Positions 27,201-37,142 of a stretch of 64,000 nucleotides of DNA are shown here, piece by piece. The first letter of the stretch is position 1, and every line of letters starts with the position of its first letter. Below the pieces are notes generated by a model that saw only the letters and a program-made list of their open reading frames with translations, made no database searches and was not told the origin of the DNA. A program made the translations under genes and the position numbers. Source of the stretch: Pohlia nutans (lineage: Eukaryota > Streptophyta > Bryopsida > Bryales > Mniaceae); the NCBI GenBank assembly GCA_022496805.1, contig CM040099.1, forward strand, positions 1,676,501 to 1,740,500, in the 5' to 3' direction.

Positions 27201-28198
27201 ACGCACATCAACTCGCAAAAGAAGGAACCATGAAAAGAGGCTATCAACCAACAGCAAACCCACACGAATTTGCACATACCACACCTTACTACTTCCAAAA
27301 AGATACCTGGCCTGGTCGTATCAAACGACCAGACAAAGGACCAGTTAGATGTTTGGAAGAATACATCAGAAAACATGACCGTGAACATAACCTCGAACTA
27401 CTGGTAGAACACTTCACCAACATCAACAAATGGACAACAAACCCCATCATAGATAACAAAATGTCCAATGACTTTTGGAAAAACCCAGAAATAACAGATG
27501 CACAAAAAACAAGCATACTAAAATTTAGAATCGGTCAATACATGGGTAATGCCAGAAAACAATTAATTTTCGGCATACAAAGATTCCCCTCAAAAACATG
27601 TCCCATATGCAATTCACAAGATGCAGATACATGGCTACATGTACTTTTAATATGCAAACAACACCACATACACGCACTAAGAACCAAAAGACACAATAAA
27701 GCCGTATGGGAACTAAGAAAATTAATATTATCCTCAAATAAATCAAAATGTTACATTCTCATGAATGCGGGCACATTCAACAATAAACCACAAGAAAATA
27801 CAGTTCCTCCATGGTTATTATTACCATGCATTTGTAATCAACAAAGATGTCAATGTAATGCCAGATTCAAACCAGATATCCTTTGCATTAAAGGCCTCCC
27901 ATACCAAAGCCCGCCGCCTCTAAACCCTGATGATAACCTTACCGTACAATTTATAGAATTCACATACACAAATGACAGATTTTCACCAGAAACAATTGGC
28001 AGAATTTTTTTAAAATACCAACCTCTAATTAACAATATCATACAACAAGGCTGGAAAGTGGATCCCATTATAGTCATTACAGCTGGTGCTAGAGGAACCA
28101 CACACGTCCCCTTAATGAAATTATTTGAAACTAAACTCAACATCTGTGAAACCTCCATAAAACACACATTCAAAGTAATAAATACCATTGCCATATAG
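21266..28198 (+). pseudogene. LINE ORF2 polyprotein: APE endonuclease, RT, RNase H, CCHC and PD-(D/E)XK-like domain
   Basis: The coding sequence moves between frames: 21266-~21805, ~21811-~22090, 22097-~23635, 23636-26856 and 26813-28198. In-frame stops are at 21647, 22457 (TGA), 22835 (TAG), 23459 (TGA) and 26854 (TGA). The endonuclease shows FITWNASSL with ITIQETK (about 21901-22015), LCGDFN (near 22370) and NSDHSPV (near 22630). Reverse transcriptase, numbering from the Met at 23638: NHRPIAL, a D117 block (YIDFKNAF), TIQGDTLSPYLF and YADD at 218-221. RNase H: YTDGS (D1059), then in the next frame E48, D73 and H122; the expected fourth Asp in NExAD is His132 (NEHAH). The same frame has C263-x2-C266-x9-H276-x4-C281, then R351-x-KPD355, IE382F, NDR and GWKVDPIIVITAGARG. 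The long linker between RT and RNase H (about 700 residues) has a Cys-rich patch (CEPKCDEDC) and no domain I can name. Confidence 0.85.
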
Positions 28199-28764
28199 TA
28201 CGCCGGATCTATCCTTTTACATAAAAGACGTATAGAAAATAATCAAACAATACCAACAGACGCAGTACATTAAAAGGGGTAGTGGTGAAAACCACTGCTA
28301 GCCACTCTTTTTAAACAACTAGCTCAGCTTGTCCCAAGGGATAGGACGGGCCGGTTGGTTGGTACAACTTTCCTGCCATGATAAATCACTAGCAGCACCA
28401 AGCCAAGTGTATCACACCATTGCTCAACGAGCCCAACTGGTTTCGAACCCGGACCACATAATCGTGATACAACGTCCTTCACCAACCAACCAAAGTACTC
28501 ATGAGTTGGCAACAAAAATTAACACTAAACACACCTTTATACAAACTAACACTCATTCATCACTGCTTTGCTTGTTTTTTCGTTTGTTACTGTTACTGTT
28601 ACTTTGTTTTGGTTACTATAGTGTCCATCCTCGAAAGAGGAGAGTAGTATTGTTCCAATGTCCCTTTGTCCCGTGGGCATCGGGTCATTGACATTATGAA
28701 CGGACACTTTATTCACGCCGGCCCATTTCTTTGGGCTGGTGTTTCTATCTATCTTCTATCTATC
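28199..28764 (+). other. LINE 3' UTR and TCTATC tail
   Basis: Contains a short hairpin (AGTGGT with ACCACT near 28270-28290), a tRNA-like patch on the minus strand, and a 3' end of TCTATC-type repeats immediately before the target-site duplication. The patterned tail rather than poly-A fits non-L1 LINE clades. Confidence 0.7.
28435..28500 (-). ncRNA. tRNA-like (A box/B box) patch inside the LINE 3' UTR
   Basis: On the minus strand GGGTTCGAAACC (28439-28450) fits the pol III B box. About 45 nt upstream on that strand is TGGTTGGTTGG, an A-box-like run with one mismatch. It looks like a tRNA-derived SINE head fused to or inserted in the LINE tail. No complete tRNA cloverleaf or acceptor stem was found, so it is not called as a tRNA gene. 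Confidence 0.35.
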
Positions 28765-28776
28765 TTTTGTTCAATA
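28765..28776 (+). repeat. LINE target-site duplication, right
   Basis: TTTTGTTCAATA, identical to 16210-16221. Confidence 0.9.
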
Positions 28777-28795
28777 CCCCTCGGGCTTTTAGGGG

Positions 28796-29354
28796 TTAAT
28801 ATCCCGAATCTACACTGTTTCCAAAAATTTGTTATAACATGTTTGATGAAAAAATAAATGGTGTTGATGTTCACAACAAAGTTGTAAATGTCAATGTGAA
28901 GATTGCATATGTACAATTGGATTCCTGATATTTTTTGTTAATATTTTAAAATCAATCTTGCAAGGTTTTCTCTTGAAATTCAATTAAAAATCTTGAATTA
29001 ATATAAAAAAACTATAAAATATTGTAATGAAATTGGAATAACATGCACTACGAGATGGTATGGTTTCCATTATTTGAATCTACTCATTTTGGAAATTCAT
29101 GTTTAAGCCCGTGTTTAAGGTCTCACTTTTTGAGCTAAGAATGAAACTTGAAATAAACCAATCGTGTTGTTTGAAAAAAATCACAATATCTTATTTTAAA
29201 GATGAGTACCGTACAAATGATAGTCAATTAGCAGAAGAACCAAGAGAAATTTAAATGGATGAAAAATCTGTACAGGTTGTAGTGTTGTAGTGTTAAGAAA
29301 GGTTACAATCCATTTGTCATCCATGATATGGACTCAAGCGCATCAAAGGGTAAA
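28796..29354 (+). mobile_element. TTAA-flanked miniature element, subfamily C, copy 3 (degraded)
   Basis: Shares the left TTAA with the preceding subfamily A element and aligns along its length with 11416-11962. The right end is eroded (AAGGGTAAA). The GTACGG motif is decayed to GTACAATTGG at about the expected distance. Confidence 0.5.
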
Positions 29355-29641
29355 GACAAGGCCATTCCGGTTATAAATTGTTTTAGCTTGGTTGTGTCTC
29401 CTTGATGTATGTGCCCCCAACAAAAGGTTTAAAAAAGGAGAAAAAAAGGAAAAGAGAAAAAAGAAAAAATGTATTAAAAAAAGTACATGGCAATACCCTA
29501 CGTCGTGGTCAATTTCGACATTAATTAACTACCTTTTGTTCAAAAGTGCCACATGTCATCTTGTGATTGATTTATGGTGACGTGGACCTCTCAAAATATG
29601 ATGTGGAAATTAGATTTCGACACGATACTGTCCGAATCTGA
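29355..29641. other. Intergenic DNA
   Basis: Contains an A-rich purine run (29425-29490). No gene or RNA feature seen. Confidence 0.4.
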
Positions 29642-30107
29642 GGGCCTCTTTACACTAGAGGCGAGAAGCTGTGTTGAGAGAAATTTCAGCCAATAGGAGG
29701 CCTAAAAATCAAGAAGATCAACAAATGTCACTTTACACCCAAAATTTTAAGTCCAAAGGACGGAAGGAGGAAAAAATGACACGGACAACACTTTTGTCCT
29801 TCGTGGCAAGAAAAGTGAACGTTTTTCAAGGCCCCTGGATTTTGCGTCAAGCCCACCTGAAGAGGTGGATCTAACGCAAAATCCGGGGGGCCGTTTGGCT
29901 AAAATTCTCACAACCAATCATTTTTTATTTTTTTTAAAGAAATATGTAAGAACTTTATTTTGAAAAATCGGCACTTTATTTTGTGGCCCCTTCTCACTTT
30001 ACACTATATCCAAAGATCGTCAAGTTCAAAGGTTGGCTTCTCAAGAATGAGCCATGGCCCTCATGAGGTTTTCTCCACGACTTCTCGCCTCTAGTGTAAA
30101 GAGGGCC
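29642..30107. mobile_element. Tourist-like MITE with long terminal inverted repeats
   Basis: GGGCCTCTTTACAC at the left and the complement of GGCCCTCTTTACAC at the right; the similarity continues inward through ACTAGAGGCGAGAAG. Flanking triplets are TGA and GGA, a near match to a 3 bp target duplication. The interior is non-coding. PIF/Harbinger-related MITEs have 3 bp duplications and G-rich ends. Confidence 0.7.
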
Positions 30108-30369
30108 GGACCCTCACATACGGTAGTGGTACGTACAGAGGGTTTTAACAGAATTTTAATTGTGAGAATATTCAGTCATGCAAACTGTGTAGAAAAGGTG
30201 GACCTCCAAATGGATCATGCCCTTTGATCCAGGAGGTTGGTCTGGCCAGCTTTGCACGGTACGGTAATAAGTCACAGTCAAAAATAAAAAGTTATTGTAA
30301 CAATTTTTAAACGGAAATACGAATTCATCGAAGTCCCGGCCTCAAATATCATTTACTGTAGTAACTTGT

Positions 30370-30515
30370 TGGGTTCATAGCATTCAGTAGCCTTTATGCC
30401 CACTGCCTTTCCTTCATGCACTTTGTTCATCACTTTGAGCCTCCACTTGTCCAATTAGCTACTGATGAAGCATTGTTGCATGTGGAATATTTCACACCAT
30501 CTAAGGTAGCTATAT
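30370..30515 (+). repeat. Dispersed repeat, partner at 38135-38280
   Basis: CCTTTCCTTCATGCACT, CTACTGATGAAG and ACACCATCTA-like blocks occur in the same order in both copies, about 80% alike. Non-coding. Confidence 0.65.
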
Positions 30516-30689
30516 TTAAAAGCAACTATTTCCTTAAAGCGTTCATAGCTCAATCTTCCATAATAAGTAGATTTTGACATCCTATTGTTGGTGAGAATGT
30601 GCACAATTTGAATATCACAATTTTACATAGGATTTAAACTACAAAAAGAGTCGTAAAAATGGTTCACCATGTAGTTTATTTTGGATTTT

Positions 30690-31189
30690 TGTTTTTTCTA
30701 CTTATTAAACTAAATTCAGGCCAAGAAAATGAGTTCTATTGCATTTGAGCTTAACTAACAAAATGATGCTTACCAAGTCTAATTTCTACTCCACTTCGAG
30801 TTTTCAAAAAAAATTGAAAATTACAAGTGTCTGATTGGGGTTACAAGTTTGGTGGGTATTATCGTGGTGTAGGGAAAATATATCTAAATTTAGATACACG
30901 GATGATTTTCATTTTCTAAAATTTTCTTCGTTGTAATTTACACCTTTGGCAAATTTTTTTTTTTAAATTAGTACATTTTGTGATTGATATGAATTTGCTT
31001 CACAATCACTTCAAAAAATCATAGTAATTTCAAAATTTCACCAGAATTTATGAAATAATCATAATTTATGACACATTACTCAATCTAGTAAAAACACAAA
31101 GTTGAATATTTATCTTATTTATAGTGGCAAAACTGAGTGTGACATATATAGCTCGATTCCATGGTCATAGCCATGCATTTAGGGATTAA
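30690..31189 (+). mobile_element. TTAA-type element, subfamily F, degraded copy
   Basis: The interior resembles the first part of 58379-59456. The right end is ATTTAGGGA plus TTAA at 31186-31189; the left terminus is not identifiable. Confidence 0.4.
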
Positions 31190-31245
31190 GGTCCCACGTC
31201 ATGGTATGTAGGACAGTGAGAGTGACATAAGAACTACATATTCCT

Positions 31246-31791
31246 TTAAATTATAGACCATCAACCATTTTTTGGTCGCATCCCAAACAATAATGACTGT
31301 ACATGGTCAAAAAATGACATGTTTTGAGTTTTGATTTTTTGTCGAAATTGGGGGTAGAGACCATATTGTGGTGTTGTTTGATACATTTCATTTGCAATAT
31401 TAAAGTTCACTAAGGAAATTTCTAAAGACAAAGACCTCAATATTTCCCTAGTGTTATAAAGTTTATTATTTTGGGAAACTGATGATGTTCTCTCATTTGA
31501 AGATTTTTCCTGTTTAACTTTTAGAATAGAATGTTTAGTTTTAACCAATCATACCGAATTTCATTTAAAAAAAAAAAAATATCAAATTTTAGTGAATTTT
31601 AAATGGTAAATGCTTCTAAATTTATTTAATGAGTATCTAAAACTAATTTTGGAATTTTGACCGTACGGATAATTACTAAATATCGTGATTCTGAATTTCT
31701 CATATGGACCAAACTTCATTGAAGTTGTAGAAGTTACATTTTGTAACACATCTAGGTTTTGCCTTTACCCTCTTTGTCATTTAGAGGTTAA
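31246..31791 (+). mobile_element. TTAA-flanked miniature element, subfamily A, copy 3
   Basis: Aligns with the reverse of 354-902: CCATTTTTTGGTCGC near the left, CCGTACGG at 31661-31668 (119 bp from the right end), AACACATCTAGGTTTTG near the right, then TTTAGAGG plus TTAA. The left TTAA is eroded. Confidence 0.6.
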
Positions 31792-32358
31792 GTAATTGTA
31801 TAATGTAACCTTTTGCTATAGTTTTCCAAATGTGAATGGAGTTTGGTTACGATGGACAAAAGCAAGAATAATGGTGGTGTTCTTAGAGAATAATTGAGGT
31901 TATGTGAAGAAGTTGTCATAGAATGTTATGTTTACTTGTTTTGTTAAAGCTTTTACAATTAAACTTTCTTTCCATTCAAATGTGGAATCCTAGATGTAAA
32001 CAAAATGATCTTGATTGGTGGAGAGGTTATGTTAATCCAAACACCAATAAAACCTTGACCACATTTTCTTGTTCTTACAAAATGCATATATCTAGCCCTA
32101 GTATGATCGTCAGTTTAAGCATTTCAACCTACATGGATACATGGATTGGAGCACTCATTTTCAATGATAAAAAATTGCAGCATATAAAACTTTGGGTTTA
32201 ATAACCATGTTCAATTTTTAATTAATTTTTTCATAATGTATTATTTTGTTATAAATCTCCAAATTTAATATGCATAGACTACTATTGATGTTAGTAGGTG
32301 TGTTAATAACTGTTTTTTTGTTTCTTATTCAATCAGATTGCTAACTTGGTATTTATAA
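31792..32358. other. AT-rich intergenic DNA
   Basis: A 92-codon open frame at 31923-32201 has no recognisable domain and a composition like its surroundings. Nothing else seen. Confidence 0.45.
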
Positions 32359-33510
32359 TTAATCCCTAAAGGACCATAACTATGTTTCTCTCCAAACACT
32401 CCAAAGTACCTATTTTCATAGAAAAACAAATAGTTTTGGATCTAAAACCTTTTTGACCAATTCAACTGTAGGATATTTCAACCAACTTGAAATCTGTCAC
32501 AACCTAAAAAATTTCAACCGTTCAAGGTTCATCAATAGTAAGATTATAAACTTCAAAGTTGGTTGCACTTTCTTTTTTGGTTAGCTGCCCAAGTTTGAAA
32601 CTTTTTGAAAATGCCCAAAATGCAAAGTATAGTCTCAAATTTTGTAAAATGAATTTGGCAATTGTGTATATGGAGGTGTTAGCTCATTGTGTACAAAAAT
32701 TTAGATGCATATCTTATTGAATGAAGTTTTTTAGGAGTTGCCCACAATTAGGTTTTTCACCCTTGCATGATTGTATTTTTTGATCTACACATCACCTACG
32801 TACAAAAATTATCATCCCATCTTTGTTACAAAAAGTAAAATCACCACAAAAAATATAAAAAATTGAGGATCAACACTCATTCCATATTGAGCTGATCAAA
32901 CTTGGAAAATCAACCTTGGTCCTTTAGGGGTTAACCCCTAAAGGACCAAGGCTGATTTTCCAAGTTCGGTCACCTTAGTATGGAATGAGTATTGATCCTC
33001 AATTATTGAGATTTTTTTGTGGTGATTCTACTCTTTGTAATAAAGATGGGATGGTAATCCGCGTACGTAAATGATGTATAGATCAAAAGATACAATCATG
33101 CAAAGGTGAAAAACCTAATTGCGGGCAACTCCTGAAATTTTTCACACAATGAGCTATGCATCTGAATTTTTGTACACTAAGAGCTAACGCCCCCATATAC
33201 ACAACTGCCAAATTCATTTTAACATATATGAGACAAAACTTTTCATTTTGGACATTTTCAGAAAGTTTCAAACTTGGGCGCGCAACAAGCCAAAAAATAA
33301 AGTGCAACCAACTTTGAAGCTTATAATCTTACCATTGAAGAACCCTGAACGGTTGAAATTTTTTAGGTTGTAATAAATTCAAGTTGATTGAAATATCATA
33401 CAATTGGATTGGTCAAAAAGGTTTTGAATCAAAAACTGTTTAACTTTTTATGAGAAGGGATATTTAGGAATGTTTGGAGAAAAACATAGTTGTGGTCCTT
33501 TAGGGGTTAA
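32359..33510. mobile_element. 1.15 kb palindrome made of two head-to-head TTAA elements
   Basis: Two arms of 576 and 580 bp (32359-32934 and 32931-33510) are near-perfect reverse complements and share the TTAA at 32931-32934. The centre reads GGTCCTTTAGGGG-TTAA-CCCCTAAAGGACC, and the outer ends repeat the same TTAA-plus-CCCTAAAGGACCA structure. Each arm is therefore a complete element of a further subfamily. The two arms differ by scattered substitutions and small indels. Confidence 0.85.
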
Positions 33511-34900
33511 TGTTTGTGATAACTAGATTGAGAACTCCTGAAGTTGAAACATGTGCTTTTACAGGTGACCACAATTGGTACCTAATAGTTTCACTAGTGC
33601 TTCTACCTTAATTGTTGCCTTCATGATGTTCCAAATCATCAAATCGCCATGTCTTGAGTTGAAGAAATTACTACTACACTAGTTCAATTCCCCAAAATCA
33701 CCATATACCGTGGGTATGTGAATGACGTGGGTATATTCATCCATTTAAACATTTTTTTCATACAGTTTAGATGAATTTTACCACATTATTTTGAAAAATG
33801 ATAATTATTAAAGCCTCTCGTAAATACCATGGGTCACAGTATATGGTGATTTTGGTGTAGTTCAGTTGCCTGGGAATGCATGGATATGGGGCCATTGGGA
33901 CAGTGGAATGTAACATTTGCACAAAGGCCAAGAAGCCATTTTGACTGCCAGGTTTTAACCATTTATAGGTGATTCTCTATCTAGTCCAAATCAAGGGATA
34001 AAACTAATTCGACTAGTTTGATTCTCAAAAATGCCATATATTGTTCTCACAGTAGCAGACACACTACCCATGTAGATTAGCGAAAAGGTCCACGAGAAGA
34101 CCCCACATGAACCGTACACTAGTTGTAGGTCTTTTTGGATATGCTTCTCTAGTCTATGCAGGCAGTGTTTTTACTGGTGTCAATTTCATTTGAGTGAGTG
34201 ATTAAAATTTAGTACAATACATTGTTTTGTCACTAAAGACAAATAATAAATAATCATGAGGATGGAATTGGTAAATAAGGTGGTAATAACCCCAATCTTG
34301 CACCACACAATAGCTGGCCTCGTAACAAGGAGGAATAGCCAATTTCTTTTTGTTTTTTTGTTGGTAGAACAACACGCACCTTGGAATGTAGGTAGGGTAA
34401 GGAAAACATGGATAGAATCATCCATAAAATTACTCCCTTTGTTCGGAGAGCCAATTGTCCTAGTTTTTGGCATTTTTCAACTGAACGGTTTCTTTGCGAA
34501 AAGAAGCTGTCTTAGTACTTGAAAATGGTCCATTTATAATACTAGTATGTTATTTTTATGTCACTCTCATTGTCCGCCCCGTTTCAAGTGAATGAGGTTC
34601 ACGTTCGAAGCATAAAACAAAGGACAAAAACTAGGACAATTATTGTAAGGCACTTCCATCCAAATTGTGATGATTTTAGTAAAATTTTGAGAAGATGTCA
34701 TCAATTTCATCCACTTCTTTCAGCCACTTCCAAAATCAGGTTAGATTCTGGCAAAAATTCGCCAAATTTTTTTTGGCTGGTCGGACTGGTTTTTTGACTG
34801 GGCAAGTTACATGACTGGTGTCTGAAGCGAATTGTCTCCGTTTATTCTCCCTTGTTAGATTTTTTTGAACACTTCACTCGATGTGAGTTATATATACATT
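33511..34900. other. Intergenic DNA with a small foldback
   Basis: A ~200 bp foldback at about 33670-33870 pairs CCAAAATCACCATATAC with its complement GTATATGGTGATTTTGG. Open frames at 34186-34797 show no recognisable domain. No gene called. Confidence 0.4.
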
Positions 34901-35329
34901 TTTGTAGTTGGAAAACTCAGTCAAAAAGGACATGATCTGTCGTAGTGTAACTTAATAGTGTTGGGGAGTTCAGTTTGTGTTGTTATCAAGTGGAGGAAAC
35001 TATATTGTAAAATAGAGCAAGGTAAGGTAAGCATTGAATTGCCACTTACAACAAAGGGACACTTGCCAAACCTCGAAACTTGAGAAACACACACAGACGG
35101 TGGAGAAGAAGCAGCTTTTGGGCACGACCCCTGTGACCGCGTCTGCCCACGGTCACAGGAGCCCCCCAAGATCCTTATATTCCTGCAGATATCCTTGGCT
35201 CAAATTTTTGGAGAACCCCGAACTGGATATCCTTGAGCATGTTCCTTTGAGCCCCCCAAGGCCATCAGGGTGCCACTCACCTGAGCCGTCTCCATATGAA
35301 CCCAGTTATTATTCTAAAGCCCCCACAGG

Positions 35330-35407
35330 CACGTGGCGCCCGCTCACTGGCTGCCACCCGTGCAAAAGTACACTACCACTTATCCATGGCCCTGGTGTGC
35401 TATAAAG
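35330..35407 (+). promoter_or_regulatory. Candidate promoter: ABRE/G-box CACGTGGC and TATA box
   Basis: CACGTGGC at 35330-35337 is a classical ABRE/G-box core. CTATAAAG (TATAAAG at 35401-35407) lies 64 bp downstream, followed by a C/T/A-rich stretch suitable for a start site. A short ATG frame follows at 35490. The spacing is that of a stress- or ABA-responsive plant promoter; expression is not shown. Confidence 0.45.
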
Positions 35408-35489
35408 AGCCCTCATTAATGCTGCATCTAGTCGTAACTTACTCTCACTACTCACTACTAGCCTGCTTAACTTGACTAGTGAATCAGCG

Positions 35490-35567
35490 ATGACGACGAT
35501 TCTTCCATGTTGCAGAATTGTCGTGTCTGCTAGATTTCTACGGAATGAATTCGTTTTTTCTCTCACG
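35490..35567 (+). CDS. Candidate first coding exon of an unrecognised gene (weak)
   Basis: ATG at 35490 opens MTTILPCCRIVVSARF and stays open to a strong splice donor (ACGT then GTAAGT at 35568). Without splicing it would end as a 29-residue peptide. I recognise no family. Downstream exons could not be assembled; candidate acceptors lie in the tandem units that follow. Confidence 0.2.
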
Positions 35568-35626
35568 TGTAAGTTCTAGTCCTCACGACTCTTTCTTCGA
35601 CTTGCTTTCTGCACACTCAACGCCGT

Positions 35627-36197
35627 TACGTTGCCATGATCTCTCTCTCTCTCAGCTCTCGCTCGCTCAGTTCGATCTCTTCAGAAAACCACATCGAAGA
35701 ACTCATCCTGTGTCGGTGTTTTTAAGCTCTGTTTTCAATCTAGAATCAATGCAAGCTCGATATATCTCCTGTTCGTTCAGAGCTTTTTGTGATGAGCTAG
35801 AGAATATATTAACCTAGTATTGATCCTCTTAGTACGTTGCCATGATCTCTCTCCCTTGCAGTGTTCAGAAAACCAGAATCTCAATGTGGTGAAAGAACTC
35901 ATCTCGTGTCGCTGTTTGTAAGCTCTGTTTTCATCTAGAATCAATGCAAGCTCGACATATCTCCTGTTCGTTCAGAGCTTTTTGCGATGAGAGAATATAT
36001 TGATCCTCTTAATTAGTACGTTGCCATGATCTCTCTCCCTTGCAGTGTTCAGAAAACCAGAATCTCAATGTGGTGAAGAACTCATCTTGTGTCGCTGTTA
36101 ATTTGTAAGCTCTGTTTTCATCTAGAATGAATGCGAGCTCGGTCTCGTGTTCGTTGACACAGCTTTTGATATGAGAGCATTAACCTACTATTGATCC
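35627..36197 (+). repeat. Three tandem units of ~206, ~184 and ~180 bp
   Basis: Units start at 35627, 35833 and 36017, each with TACGTTGCCATGATCTCTCT. Each repeats a TTCAGAAAACCA block, GAACTCATC, TAAGCTCTGTTTTCA, TCTAGAAT and a TATTGATCC end. Units 2 and 3 carry TTGCAG before the TTCAGAAAACC block and GTAAGC after it, so each could frame a ~56-60 nt exon. Confidence 0.8.
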
Positions 36198-36839
36198 CCT
36201 TGTCCAAATATTCACTGGGAGTAAATATTACTGCCAAACTTCGTTTCACAGCAAGTGGTTGTTCAATTTAGCAAAGAATTTACCAGTACCCATTACTGCC
36301 TGATGACATGGTCAGGGTTTCTAGTGTCAGTCGATATCGATCCTCGTTTCTGGAGGTGCAAACTGCAAAGTGTATATTAGAATGAGTACTTACTATACTT
36401 GGCCGGAGGATCATGATCAATCGATCTATCAATGTGTTTCAGTAGTATTAGAGTTGTTTTTCTGGACACTAATCCTGAACAGTTGACTGATTTTCCATCA
36501 CGCATGCTCCCGTCTGAGTTGCCGGATCGAATGAGCTGAGCTGAGCTCTTGGGAGCGAGCATGCGTGTGGAAAAGCTTGTCATATGTTGGGGTAAGTAGC
36601 CGCAGAAACAGCTTCTTATACAACTGGAGTGCATTAATTATGATTACACAGCAATCAATTGATTCTTGTGTTCAAAAGGTAAGTTCCTGCTGTTAAAGAA
36701 GAGCTAGCTTTCCCGTTTCCAACTGCATGAGGTTTTTTCTTGTGTCGGTAGAGAAAAACAACGATCAGAAACGATGTTTTTTCCTTAAATATAGCTGACA
36801 TCGAAATATTGTTATAGGAGCTTGGATTTTATTAATAAC

Positions 36840-37142
36840 ATATAACAATTAACAATTAACAGTCGTCGGTGATAGATGTTATCTGAAATATCTGCAGCAA
36901 TCTTCATCATAGAAACATTGTTAGACGAGTTTAGTTTCTATTAATAATAGACACACTGATGGTCACAATTAACAGTCATTGGTGATGTTATATGTAATAT
37001 CTGCAGCATTCTTCATCTTCATGCATTTGATATACATGTGAGATCTAAATGGAGTTAGATCTCACATGCATAACAAAGATGAAGAACGTTGTAGATATTA
37101 TGTATCGCATCACCATTGTCTGTTAATTGTGACTGTGCGACC
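36840..37142 (+). repeat. Hairpin of ~180 bp plus an extra partial direct copy
   Basis: About 36958-37047 pairs with about 37053-37141. Matching blocks include CACAATTAACAG, ATTGGTGATG, AATATCTGCAGC against its mismatched complement, TTCTTCATCTT, and GTGAGATCTAA at the loop. A diverged partial copy of the left arm precedes it at 36840-36920. Candidate MIRNA-like precursor or young foldback element. Confidence 0.6.

Larger units (their letters stand above)
16222..28764 (+). mobile_element. 12.5 kb non-LTR retrotransposon (LINE), dual-endonuclease Dualen/RandI-like, degenerate
   Basis: Full-length LINE bounded by a 12 bp target-site duplication, with an empty site elsewhere in the window. Order: 5' UTR (16222-17860), ORF1 (17861-20534), AT-rich spacer with a CAAATAC-type microsatellite, ORF2 (about 21266-28198), 3' UTR (28199-28735) and a TCTATC-rich 3' tail (28736-28764) in place of poly-A. 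ORF2 encodes an apurinic-type endonuclease, reverse transcriptase, RNase H, a CCHC zinc knuckle and a restriction-like nuclease segment. Having both endonuclease types is a hallmark of the Dualen/RandI clade described in green algae. At least six stops and several frameshifts make this copy inactive. L1-type plant LINEs lack the C-terminal nuclease and end in poly-A. Confidence 0.85.
15701..28799 (+). mobile_element. TTAA element, subfamily A, copy 2, split by a LINE
   Basis: The left half is 15701-16221 and the right remnant is 28765-28799. Joined, they match 354-902 in reverse orientation end to end. The TTAA at 28796-28799 is shared with the adjoining subfamily C element. This pre-insertion context fixes the LINE boundaries. 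Confidence 0.8.

Noticed and set aside
16222..28764. L1-type plant LINE
   Set aside because: The long RT-RNase H linker, the C-terminal nuclease-like segment and the TCTATC rather than poly-A tail do not fit L1.
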